From contig CM042032.1 of the NCBI GenBank assembly GCA_023525975.1, positions 19,970,001 to 20,034,000 of the forward strand: a stretch of DNA of 64,000 bases. The letters are read 5' to 3'. This document shows, one piece after another, positions 33,901 to 44,920 of the stretch (position 1 is its first letter; each line of letters begins with the position of its first letter). This stretch comes from Smallanthus sonchifolius (Eukaryota; Streptophyta; Magnoliopsida; Asterales; Asteraceae). The notes beneath the pieces were generated by a model. The model had not been told where the DNA came from. It saw only the letters and a program-made list of their open reading frames with translations, and ran no database searches. The position numbers and the translations under genes are program-made.

Positions 33901-34174
33901 GAAGGACCCTTCTTATAGTATCTTCAGAGAAAGCAATAGCATGACAAGCAACGGTAGCCCTTATAACGTTGGGGGTTACCGTGCAGTCGTGCTCCGCAGT
34001 CTCCCAAAACTGCTCGAGGTAGGGTCTTGACACGATCGGGTCAGCAGAAATGGCGTAGCTGATTCTTGAACGGTTCAAGAAATCAACTATGTCTCTGTAC
34101 TGTAATGCCGCACCCTTCCATTCAGGTTCAGTGTTAGCTAACAGGTTGAATTCGTTAGTAAACGCCCGAGCCAT
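30980..34174 (-). pseudogene. Cop-C ORF3, two in-frame stops
   Basis: One minus-strand frame of 1065 codons from ATG 34174 (MARAFTNEFNLLA) to the stop at 30980, with stops only at about 33839 and 32258. It is therefore the best-preserved full-length ORF3 of the B/C/E type. N-terminal domain, residues 25-220: DFLNRSRISYAISADPIVS, QFWETAEHD, QWRYFAYVMIMCIS, GYNFSRYIFKSI, FLLYPRFVQLL. Acidic/Ser-rich middle with a basic NLS-like KRKRH, Thr-rich and coiled-coil parts. C-terminal module from about 31660: KQLFAIKRSGGVQYLKP, REARSGKFEMFKPQ, LGDMWYWYVDPKTGEA, YTDEW. No membrane segment. Function unknown; conservation of both end domains across families argues for selection. A T-rich TTTTTGTAG sits 3 bases before the ATG. 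Confidence 0.87.
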
Positions 34175-36422
34175 GATCTACAAAAACACACAGAAAACAG
34201 AATCAGAACAACAAGTATCATTGGAAATGAATAGACACGACACAGTATAGTAGTTACTCTTTGAACTGAATTTCATACTTAGGAATTTTTTCCAAGTGTT
34301 TGTCCTGCGTACTTAGCAAGTACGCAGGAGTTTCCTCTTGCGTACTTAACAAGTACGCATGAAGTGCTTCTTGCGTACTTATTAAGTGCGCAGGAAACGT
34401 ACTTGGTGAAAAATTCAGAAGTTTGAAATTGTCATTGATGTTCAAAAAACGGTGTGTATTGGGTCACCACTAGGTCGGAATCAATGATTCTAGCCAATGG
34501 GACCAACAACACCACCAAATACCTGCTAATCTTGACCAATTTTAACCTACAATGGTCGACTGAACCACTGACGGTTCGACTTCAAACCCAAAGTCAAAAA
34601 TCAGAGACTAAAAAGGACGATTAAGGGTAGATTAAGTTATCTAATCATGTTTTAATGATAAGAGGTTACCCAAACAACCCACAATTTGCCCTAAAATCAC
34701 GGATTGAACCTAGATTTTCTTAGTCAAGGAATCGGTCCACTGTCACGAATTCATGGATGGATTAAGTCTATAATCTCACCAAATCGATGTTATGAGATGA
34801 TGAAACTTGTAGTGGGACGAAAAATCGGATTAAGTACACTTGGATTTTGAGTAAAGATTTGCAGAGGGAAAAGGTCTGTTTGAATGTGATGAAAAAGTCT
34901 GAAAATTTCTAAGTCCCCTTTTTATACCCTAGACCAAAAGGCCATGCGTACTTAGCAAGTGCGTACGTTTTAACTCACGCGTACTTACAAGTGCGCAAGC
35001 TTTAACTCTTGCGTACTTACAAGTGCGCAAGACTTAACTCTTGCGTTTTTGTTAAGTACGCAGGGCTTACCTCATGCACACTTACAAGTACGCACACACC
35101 CTTAAATGCGCAAACTTTCAACTCAAATTTATGAAGTTTTTTTTCAAGTCAAATAACGAACAAGTTAAAAATATTCAATCGAGAGGATTCAAATACAATT
35201 CAGGAAGGTTAAACACAAATATTTTTGGCTTTTCTGAATAAAATTGAACTATGCATAAACTTAAAATCTTTTTGATCTTTTCTAATAGAAATATACAAGT
35301 ATTCACACAAACTATTTTTGATCAAAGACACGAGCAGAGGATCATATCAGGCTATCTTTTAGCAAAAACGATACAATATAAACATCAAAGAATACAGGAT
35401 CATGTCATGGATTACTATTTATTCATACGTAATAAGCACATAAACAAGTAATTCAAGTTGACAATATTATAAGATTTGAAACTATAAGCATCTTTGTATC
35501 ACATTCTTGTGTATTAAGGTATTATTTATAAGATATACAACGTGTACCCCACCGATATGCTATACTAATGTAAATTGCATATCTCACGGCATCTAAGATT
35601 TTCCCAATGATTTTCTAAATTTTCAGAATGAAGTTACATCTATTAGCACATGAAAAATCAAGCAGAATCCATAAGGATTATCAGGAATCATAAGATTCAG
35701 AATCGAGTGATTCATTTGTCTTGGTTTCATTTGATTTTCTTCATTGAATATCGGTATGATGATTCAGGATAATATATATGGTGTTTGAGTTTTAAGGTAA
35801 GGGGATCCAACTTTTATCTGGATTTTATTTCAATGAATCAGGAGTGATTCAAGGGTGAATACATGCTCAACGGTTAATGTAGAGACATGTCTTGATTCAA
35901 TCTCTCCTTGCATACTTGTGAGTATGGGCAGTGAGATGAACCGCATTAATTGTGCTAACGACATAACCCGAAACTGACCTCAAAAGAAAATTATTGCCAA
36001 AATCTAACATCCTTTATCTGGTAATGATCTTTTCTATTCTTTTACGCACACACACTTGCAAACATGAGTTCAAATCACAGTTGTAGTTTAGATTTAGTTT
36101 CCACACTACTAGTGATTCAAAGACGCATACAGCCTACTGACAATTTAAATTACTTGTAAATTAGCAGATTAAAAACATAATAAGTTAAACAATTAAGTAA
36201 GCATGACGCAATCATTTCCCATATGAGCATTCTGTGATGTTTAGATCATTTCTGATGTACTATCATTTCCTCTTTTCTCAAGTTAACTTTGAAAGTTTCT
36301 CCATTTTCTATTTTGTTTTTGTTTTTGTAAAATATTTTGAAACTTAAAAGAACTATACAGAAAATTTAAAAGAAATAAAATTTATCTTCCATGAATTGAA
36401 TTGATTTAAGAAAAAATAATTT
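34175..36422 (-). other. Cop-C pol-ORF3 spacer and ORF3 leader
   Basis: 2.2 kb with no coding signal. The ORF3-proximal part (34175-35110) has two groups of C-type palindromes (34303-34393 and 34935-35092). The pol-proximal part (35450-36422) shares many blocks with the spacers of Cop-B1, B2 and E: the GTGTACCCCACC block near 35545, GATTCAGAATC near 35695, the CACACACACTTGCAA block near 36050 and ATGATAGTACATCAG (minus strand) near 36250. Confidence 0.8.
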
Positions 36423-39400
36423 TCACTCAGGATTAAACATTCCTAACAAGTTGACAAGATGCTCAAAACGGGATCGATCAAATGGCTTTGTGAAAAGGTC
36501 AGCAAGATTGTCATCCGTGTGAACTTTCACAAGTTCAATTAAATGCTTTTCAGCACAATCACTGATGAAATGATGGCGAATCTCTATATTTTTAGTTTTG
36601 GAATGTTTCACCGGGTTATTTGTGATGGACATGGTGGCATTGTTGTCAATGAATAGAGGTGTTCCAGTGAAGTTTAAGCCGTAGTCTCTCAACTGCTGCT
36701 GAATCCACAATATCAGAGAACAACCGCTCGCTGCAGCCCCTACTTCACAAGTTGAGACAGAAACCGTTGACTGCTTCTTACACTGCCAGGAGACCAGTCT
36801 GTCTCCTAAGAATTGACATCCACCGGAAGTTGACTTTCTGTCAAGGTTACAACCGCCATAATCTGAATCAGTGTAGGCTTTGAAGTCGAATGACTGCTGC
36901 TTAGAGTACCAAAGACCTAATCGGGGTTTCCCTTTCAGGTATCTGAAAATTCTCTTCACCGCTATCATATGTGACTCCTTCGGTTGAGAATGAAACCTTG
37001 AGCACAAGCACTCAGCAAACATTATATCGGGTCTTGAAGCTGTGAGATACATAAGTGATCCGATCATCCCACGGTACAATCTGCTATCTACATCATTTCC
37101 ATCTTTGTCAGGATGCAGACCATGATTGACTTGGATAGGTGTGCCATAAGTACTGCTATCATTCATCTTGTATTTTGACAGGATGTCCTGCACACACTTA
37201 GTTTGATGTAGATAAATGCCATCCTCTCTTTGACTGACTTGCAGACCCAGGAAGAATGACAATTCACCCATATTACTCATTTCAAACTTGGACTTCATCA
37301 CCTGCTCGAATTCCCTACACATCCCTTCATTGGTAGATCCAAAGATAATGTCGTCGACGTATACTTGTACAAGAAGAATGTCACCTCCTGCTTTCCTAAT
37401 GAAGAGGGTCGAGTTAATCTGTCCACGGTCGAAACCATTAGATAGTAAATGCTTAGATAATGTCTCATACCATGCCCGCGGTGCTTGATGAAGACCATAA
37501 AGTGCTTTGTCGAGCTTATACACTTTATTGATATTATGCGGATCTTCAAAACCGGGAGGTTGAGTGACATAGACCTCTTCATGAAATTTACCATAAAGGA
37601 AAGCACTCTTCACATCAAGTTGGTAGACCTTGAAGCCGACATATGTGGCATAAGCCAAGAACAGTCGAATGGCTTCAATTCTAGCAACTGAGGCATATAC
37701 TTCCGTGTAATCCAAGCCCTCTTGCTGATAAAAACCCTGAACCACCAATCTTGCTTTGTTCTTCACAACCACATGACGATCATCTGTCTTGCATTTGAAC
37801 ACCCATCTGGTTCCAATTGGCTGAAAGCCTTTTGGCAAGTCAACCAAATCCCACACGTGCAACTTTTGGAATTGAGACAATTCATCTTGCAGCGCCTCAA
37901 TCCAGCAGTTGTCAGTGAGAGCCTCATTCACATTCTTTGAGTCTAACTGGGACACGAATGCAGCATGCAGACATGTTTCCATGACACCAGTGTCAAGTAT
38001 CTCTGTGTAAAGACTGGTGTTCTCAGTGATGGTTCGATGACGAGTCTGAACACCGGCATAAGGATCACCAATAATGTTGTCGATTGGATGATTCCTATGC
38101 ACTCTCGTCTCCGGTACAATTAGTTCTTGAATTTCTGGATATAGATTCGTGCTTAACTCCCCCATTTCCTGTGTTCTAGAGGAAGAAGATTCAATGTTAA
38201 TTGGATCAGCTAGAGCTTCATTTCCTACAGTTGCGTTAGGATTGGCTTGAGCGTCATCTCCAATCACATGAACACTTTCACTGTTATCACTGCCATGAGT
38301 TCCAGATGCAGATGCAGCATTGGAACCAGGAGTTATAATTGGTACAGTAGCACGAGTAGAGAAGTTGGAGTCATCACCGCCACCCTAAACATTTGCGGCG
38401 TCAACTGCAGATAGATCAGGAAGACTGAATGACTTGAATAGCGCATCATAATCAAAACCCCAAGCTGGACCTGTTGGTTCGGGTGGAATGATGTGTTTAC
38501 TACAATCCACTTCAAACCATTCCTCGACAGTACGAGTTCCTATGTTGTACACTCTCTTGCAAGGCGAGTTGGCAACGTATCCTAAGAAGATGCCTTCCAC
38601 CGCTTTTGCATGAAACTTAGACTGACGGTCTTTGTACTGTAGCAACAAGGAACAAGGACTACCAAAAGGAACTAGGTAATCAAGATTGGGGAGTCGATTG
38701 TTGATCAACTCGTAACAAGTCTTGTTGTGCCTCTTCACAACCAGAACTCTGTTTAAGACGTGACAAGCTGTATTAACGGCATCTGCCCAGAAAGTGACAG
38801 GAAGCTTTGCATCCGACAGCATAGTCCTTGCAGTCTCAATCAGTGTTTTGTTCTTCCGTTCAGCAACTCCATTCTGCTGAGGTGTGTACGGCGCGCCGAA
38901 TTCGTGACGGAACCCTTTCTTGACACAGAAAAGCTCCATCAAATTATTCTTGAACACAGTTCTGTTGTCACTCCTTATTCTTCTAACTTTCAGCTTGCAA
39001 AGAGATTCCAAGCTCAGGATTAAGTATTGAAGAATATCAGCAGTCTCGTCTTTAGTACCTAAAAAATGCACCCAAGAAAAACCTAAGAAATCATCAGTTA
39101 CTACTAGACAGAACGACTTACCTCCAATACTCCTAATACTTATGGGGCCAAACAGATCCATGTGTAATAGCTCCAAAGGGGTATCAATAGAGTTTTGGAG
39201 CTTGGTCTTGTGAGACTTCCGTTGCTATTTGCCCTTTTTACAAGGCATACAGTCATCTGCAATGGTAAATCTCAGCTTAGGAACCCCGGTTACCAAACCG
39301 TTTCGAACAAGATGATTCATTTTACGATACGAAATATGTCCGAGTTTCCTATGCCACAAGATGGAGTCAAGCTCTGTCGCTTTAGTAAGCAAACGGGTAG

Positions 39401-39814
39401 GAACTGATGAGGTGGTTGTTGCCACACTCATATCGATCTGATAGATGTCGTTAGTTCTTGGCGCCCTCATCAGGATCCATTCTTCGGGAACTTCAAAACC
39501 GGGTTTGAGAATCAGGCATTCTGACTTGTCAAACATCACCAAGTACTCCTTATCACACATTTAGGATACACTCAACAGGTTATGCTTTAGCTGCTCGTAG
39601 AAGTTGACATTGTCAAAGCTGACACAACCGTTCGAAACCATGCCTTGACACGTGATGCTGCCGCCTTTTCTCCGGCAAAGGCCACATAGCCGCCTCTGAA
39701 TGGTTTAACATCTTTAAGCAGGCCCATGTTTCCTGTCATGTGCCGGGAGCATCCACTATCTACATACCATCGGTTAGAGATAGTACCCTTCGGACGTCCC
39801 TGCACGAGTAACAA
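36423..39814 (-). pseudogene. pol: Cop-C pol, few lesions
   Basis: Transcription order: protease at 39780-39700 (WYVDSGCSRHMTGN intact), frameshift near 39665, GAG-pre-integrase 39560-39225 (LWHRKLGHISYRKM), short gap with a stop, integrase 39176-38385 with HMDLFGP, RSDNRTVF (Gly and Glu of the NGTEF motif changed) and NGVAERKNKT. After a stop near 38385 come RT and RNase H, 38267-36423, with QLDVKSAFLYG, YVDD at about 37350 and TDSDYGG. The RNase H motif STCEAEYIAAAS has lost its EYIA core (STCEVGAAASG), so RNase H is probably dead. The end is GMFNPE. Confidence 0.92.
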
Positions 39815-39819
39815 AAGAA

Positions 39820-41579
39820 TTAGTTAGATTTGGAGACCCAAGCCATTGTGGTCTTGGGTCGTCCATCCTTTTCAAAATAAACTACTTCCTTTAACTAAAA
39901 GTCATGATGAATGTTCAAAATTGATGAATCTTTAGAAGAATCAGAACTAGGAGATTGAGAAGTTTTGGATTTGGCAGTCCAAGATCTCTTCTATTTCTTA
40001 ACCGGAACAGGAGACTTTGAGTCAACAACAGCAGGTGAACTTGTGGGAGCTTCACTTGATTGAGCTTAAATCAGCTGTTCCAGCTTTCTCAACCTCTTGT
40101 TTCTTCTTCTTCTTCTCTATGGCTTTGAGAGTTTCACCACAGGTTTCTCACCAGTACGTGTACTACTAGATGTAGATACACAATGTATAGCATGTTGCGT
40201 TACCTTTCTTGTAACAGATGGTTTAGCTTCAGACTTTATCTTAGGCTTTACCATCGGTTTGACTGGTGGTTTCACCACATTTTGTTTTGGATTTTTGGGA
40301 GCTTTCACTGATGGCGACCTGGGGATAACAGCTGGTTGTGGAATAACATGCCGTTTCCCTTGGTTCTTAGAGGGACAGTTCACAATAATGTGACCAACCA
40401 AGCCACAGTGAAAACAATTTCTCTTGTCTACATAAGTTCTCTTGTAAGGCTTATTAGATCTGGCCTTAGATAACTCAGCATTATGAGAAGGAGGAGTTGG
40501 TTTATGAACATTAGTCTGAACCTTTACAGTTTGGTTTTTGGGGGTATAGTATTTTTCCAAATTTTCTTTATACCCAAGCCCATAGTGAGCTGAAAAAGCC
40601 TCTTTCTTTGCTTGGTTAAGATTTTTATAACCCCCATAAAGCATTACCTTTATATTATCATTTGTTTCAATGATATCGGGTTCAGTTAAAATGCAATTAT
40701 CACCATTAGTGATAACGTTTTTCTTTACCTTTTGTTCAGTGAACAACTCCTCAGATACTGCTCCTTCAGGGTAAGTGTTAACCGACCCATCTTCAGAAGC
40801 AGTAACAAACTCCTCACTAGATGTGGAGTTAGCCTTACCTGAGGATTCATCCTTTTTTGGGGAATCATCCTTATCAGAGGACTCATCTAGACAAGTGAGA
40901 TCAATGTCTATTAAGCATTTGACAAACTTCCCGCTCACTGGTGGAGGAATGGCATTAGTACCTAGCCCTAACCCATTCATTTGTCTCACTACAGATTCGT
41001 AGTGTTCCATCACAAAGCGAGAGTTTTTCAACTTCTCATTAGTGCATTTTAACTGCAAGATCTCATTTTGCAGTTTGTTGATTTCATTGTTCCGTTTTTC
41101 TAACCCCGTGTATGCAACGTCTATATGAAGCTGTTGATCGCTTATTTTTATAGAATATTCACATTTTTCTTTTTTCAACGTTTCAATATAATCTTTAAAA
41201 CGTTTTTCATTTTCTTTATAGTTTAGAGCTGCCATACTTAGGGGTTCGATTTTGTCTTGGAGCTTAGAATTTTCAAGTTTTAGCCCTAGATATTTAGAAC
41301 ATGAAATAACAGAGAAAGGGTTAGAATCTACCTCAGAAGATGAACTTGTTGCTTATCCAATGGCCATGAGAGCAACAATAGTCGTCGCTTCCTCTTCATC
41401 AGCTATAGAAGCTTCCTTTTCTTCAGCTTCCTTCACATCCTCTGTAGCAGCAGGTGTAGATTCTTCTAGGTCAGCCATAGAAGCTTCCCTTTTCTCTGCT
41501 TCCATCATCTCCATGATCTCAGCCATGAGACCAACCTGGGTTTGTGCGATGATTGCTTCCTCAAGATGAACACCCCAAT
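39820..41579 (-). pseudogene. gag: Cop-C gag, capsid domain deleted
   Basis: Minus strand from about 41579 to TAA at 39820-39822. The capsid domain is missing; what remains is a Glu/Ala-rich segment with one stop near 41354, a coiled coil (41235-41000), an acidic Ser-rich linker, one CCHC knuckle CFHCGLVGHIIVNC (about 40422-40380) and a basic patch RRRRNKRLRKL broken by a stop at about 40115. The end GRPKTTMAWVSKSN matches Cop-B1/B2. After TAA a T-rich stretch ends in CTCGTGCAG, then pol in the -1 frame. Confidence 0.85.
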
Positions 41580-41589
41580 CAAAGTTGTG

Positions 41590-41776
41590 CTACGCACTTA
41601 CAAGTGCGCAAAACACTTAGAGAATTTTGCAACATTCAATATGTAAATGTAAATACAACTCGATAAACTAATACATAAAGACTCTAACATACAAAGACAA
41701 TTAAAAATAAGACAAGACAACCTAAGACTAAGACTCTATCTATCCAGAGTGTTTGTCACAGGAAAGTGCTTCAACA
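41590..41776 (-). repeat. Cop-C 5' LTR, truncated (about 187 bp)
   Basis: Matches 30733-30918. Only the U3 part survives. The truncation point lies in a palindrome, next to gag-coding sequence, which suggests a deletion started at the hairpin. Confidence 0.9.
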
Positions 41777-41781
41777 CTTGA

Positions 41782-43341
41782 TGATTGCTCACATTCATGT
41801 TTTATTTCTCAGGTCAAACCCAAAAATGTTGAAATGGCTTTAAATGATAACAATTGGATAGAGGCTATGCAGGAAGAACTTGCTCAGTTTGACAAACTTA
41901 AGGTTTGGAATCTTGTAGATCTTCCGAAGGGTGTATATCCGATTGGTACTAAATGGGTGTTTAAATGTAAGAAAGACGATCGAGGTGTCGTGGTAAGAAA
42001 CAAGGCAAGATTAGTTGTCCAGGGCTTCAATCAACAAGAGGGAATTGATTACACCGAGGTTTATACGCCTGTTGCGAGGCTTAAAGCTATACGGCTGTTT
42101 CTAGCTTTTGCTTCTTATAAAGGTTTTAAGGTGCTTCAATTGGATGTGAAAAGTGCGTTTTTATATGGAAAGGTCAAGGAGGAAGTTTATGTTTGTCAGC
42201 CGTCAGGGTTTGAAGATCCACTTAATCCGAATATGGTTTTCAAGCTTGATAAGGCCCTCTTTGGTCTTCATCAGGCTCCTCGAGCGTGGTATGAAACATT
42301 GTCCGCACATCTTTTGGCAAATCAGTTTATTCGTGGCAAGATTGACTCGACCTTATTCATAAAGAAATCAGGGGGAGATTACCTACTGGTGCAGATATAT
42401 GTGGATGATATTATTTTTGGCTCAACAAATGAAGGGTTATGCAAAGATTTTGAGAATGTAATGAAGTCGAAGTTTGAAATGTCAGCTATGGGAGAGTTAT
42501 CGTTTTTCTTAGGTTTACAAGTAAATCAAAAGGAAGATGGTTTCTTTATTCATCAGTCCAAGTATGTCAAAGACATCTTGAGCCGGCTCAAGATGGAGGA
42601 CTGTACCCCTTATGATACTCCGATTCCGGTCAATCATAAGTTGAATTCTGACCCGGATGGAAAAGATGTGGATTGTCGACTTTACAGAGCAATGATTGGA
42701 TCTCTCATGTACTTAACCGCTTCAAGGCTAGATATAATGTTCGCTGTGTGCATCTGTTCCAGATTCCAGGCAAAACCAAAAGAATCTCACTTAATAGCTG
42801 TAAAAAGAATCTTTCGTTATTTGAAAGGAAAACAAAGATTGGGACTATGGTATCCACATGGTTCTAACTTTGATTTCAATGCTTATACTAATTCTGATTT
42901 TTGTGGTTGTTGTTTGGACAGGAAATCTACAACAGGTGGTTGCCAGTTCTTGGGTAATCGACTTGTTTCCTAGCAATGCAAAAAGCAAACCACAGTCTCC
43001 ATTTCTACATGCGAAGCATAATACATCGCTGCTGCGAGTTGTTGTTCACATATCATGTGGATACAACAGCAATTAAGAGATTACAGTTTGAATTTCATAG
43101 GAACTCCTATGCTTATTGATAATAATGCTACAATGTCTTAACTAATAATCCTGTTAAGCACAGTAAAACAAAGCACATTGAGATTTGATATCATTTTATT
43201 CGTGATTGTGCAGAGAAAAAGTTGATTGAGATGGTAAAGGTTCATACTGATGATAATTTTGCTGATTTGTTTACCAAGGCATTTGATCGTACTAGGTTTG
43301 AATTTCTAATGAAAATGATAGGTATGATCAATCCCGAATAA
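41782..43341 (+). pseudogene. pol: Cop-B2 pol part 2: RT and RNase H
   Basis: Continues from 30376 across Cop-C: DDCSHSCFISQVKPKNVEMA, then RT with QLDVKSAFLYG, LFGLHQAPRAWYE and the YVDD box at 42398-42409, all open to 42973. RNase H is decayed: TNSDFCG instead of TDSDYGG (first Asp to Asn), TAG for Trp at 42973, TAA in STCEAEY, another stop in the NNATMS block. It ends GMINPE and TAA 43339-43341. RT looks intact, RNase H dead. Confidence 0.92.
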
Positions 43342-43937
43342 GAGTTTTTCAAAATCAGATTTTCATGGAAAATTTTGTTTTTAATTTCTTTTATTGCTTT
43401 ATTATATTTCTGCATTTTAAATTTTCAGTCAAAAAGTTCTTAATTTATAAAAAGTCAAAACAAATTGAAAAATATAAAATTTGACATCATTTGAAGTTAG
43501 AGAAGAAATGATAGTACATCAGTGATTAGTTTATTTCACACGACCTTAGTAGACCTTTGATATATGATTGATTAAACTGAGTTGATTTGATCTAAATTTA
43601 AAAGTCTGCATAAATGAGAAATGATAGAGTTGTGAATGCTCTAATCTTGGTAATCTGTTTTCAAATTTGTGTATGAGTTTTGAAACTTGAATTGTCAATA
43701 AACTAAAAGCGTTTTGAAACCAATAATAGTGTGAAAATTAAATATGATATGATTACATCTGTGATTTGAATCCATTATATGCCTGGGTGTGTGTGTAAAA
43801 GATCATTATCAGATAAAGAATATATGGTTTTAAAGAATTTCATGAGACCAATATCGAATTATATCTTTAGCACAAATCTATTTCAGTTCACATTACTACC
43901 CATGCCCCGAAAAACATGCAATGTTTTGTTGAACTAA
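43342..43937 (+). other. Cop-B2 pol-ORF3 spacer, part 1
   Basis: Non-coding, AT-rich. Holds the conserved blocks ATGATAGTACATCAG (43508), AACTAAAAGCGTTTTGAAAC (43701), GTGTGTGTAAAAGATCATTA (43788) and GCCCCGAAAAACATGCAATG, also seen in Cop-B1 and E. It ends at the duplication ACTAA (43933-43937) of Cop-D and resumes at 51160. Confidence 0.8.
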
Positions 43938-44493
43938 TGTAGGATCGTAAGATTACAAGGTGATTCTATTCTAGTTGATATTGGCGGAAACAATAACAAC
44001 CAACAAAGTAAACAAGTAAACAACAAGAATACTGATAAATGCACTGTTGTAATAGACTTCTGAGATTACAAGTTTACAAGTAAAACACTGTCAAGAAGCA
44101 CTATGAAAGCACAGCAAGCACACTTTGTTTGAAGTGTTTACAAGATATATATAGTAACTTAGAATCAAGACAGACCCTTGATTCTAAGGATCAGATCTAA
44201 CACAAGCCGTTGATCTTGTTTATTAATCTAAATTACACGTAAAGGCTAATCTAGTTAACTTTACTGAAACGTCTTCTTAGGCATCGTTGTTTGCATGCTT
44301 GGAGAAGCGCATTATTGTCCTTTATTGGTTGCACCAGTGAGGTTCCTTCTGCTTGGAGTGTGGCAGTTGCTTTTGCAGAAAGGTGTCAGAGGCGCTTCAC
44401 ATGGATAGTCATATGTGATGAATGCTGCTGATAAGCCTATCAGCAGCATTTGTACTTAGAATAATTTGGTAGCAATCAGTCTTTGGTTCTACA
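43938..44493 (-). repeat. Cop-D 3' LTR, 556 bp
   Basis: Forward TGTAGGATCG to GGTTCTACA. One A-type palindrome at about 44422-44452. TATATATA box on the minus strand near 44150. It is the reverse complement of the Cop-A LTR type, diverged in the hairpin-array part. Confidence 0.93.
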
Positions 44494-44507
44494 AACTCCC
44501 CCTAGAC
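44494..44507 (-). other. Cop-D polypurine tract
   Basis: Minus strand GTCTAGGGGGAGTT before the LTR. A second copy of GGGGGAGTTT lies about 75 bases upstream (forward 44577-44587), a small internal duplication. Confidence 0.9.
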
Positions 44508-44594
44508 TGATGCAACCAAAATTCTTCTAATTACTATGCTGCTGAAGCTTTTGCATGTGGCTGATTATCCTTTTAAACTCCCCCTAATTACTAG

Positions 44595-44920
44595 GCAGAA
44601 ATCCCAATAGCAGCATCATCATCTGTTGTTGTGATCAGTGAAGTTGAAGCAGAGGCATCCAATGTAAACAAAGGAAAGGGAATCATGACTGATGAAGATG
44701 AAGAGAGGTTGCTAAAAGAGAAAAGAGAGAGGGAAGAGAAAAGAAGAAGAAGAAGAGAAGAAGAGGAGATGGCTGACATGAAAAAGGCTGAAGAAAGAAA
44801 AACAGCCATTCTCTTAAGAGAACAAACCATCCAGCTGTATGCTAAACAGCCGGATGAACTGAAAAGAAAGATTCCTGCAGTTGACCGGATTGAAGAGGAT
44901 GCAGCTATTGGGATCTCTGC
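44595..44920 (+). other. Inverted block inside Cop-D ORF3, bounded by 23-bp inverted repeats
   Basis: The ORF3 coiled-coil segment (NKGKGIMTDEDEERLLKEKR, TAILLREQTIQLYAKQ) reads on the plus strand here, although Cop-D is a minus-strand element. In Cop-A the same sequence is colinear with ORF3 (20280-20560). The block is bounded by near-identical inverted 23-mers at 44595-44617 and 44898-44920 (21 of 23 bases). About 1.1 kb of the ORF3 C-terminal part is missing beyond it; only the last 60 bases before the purine tract remain. Confidence 0.88.

Larger units (their letters stand above)
30377..41776 (-). mobile_element. Cop-C: copia element with 5' deletion
   Basis: Minus-strand element between perfect CTTGA duplications (30372-30376, 41777-41781). 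In transcription order it has a partial 5' LTR (41776-41590), gag without capsid domain, pol, spacer, ORF3, purine tract and a complete 542-bp 3' LTR. The shared LTR segment differs at about 4 of 186 sites. The 5' LTR right half, primer site and gag N-terminus are deleted in one event. Removing it rejoins pol of Cop-B2 in frame. Confidence 0.93.

Noticed and set aside
34290..34400. Rho-independent terminator or riboswitch from strong hairpins
   Set aside because: Bacterial-type signals do not apply; the hairpins are the family palindromes of Cop-C.
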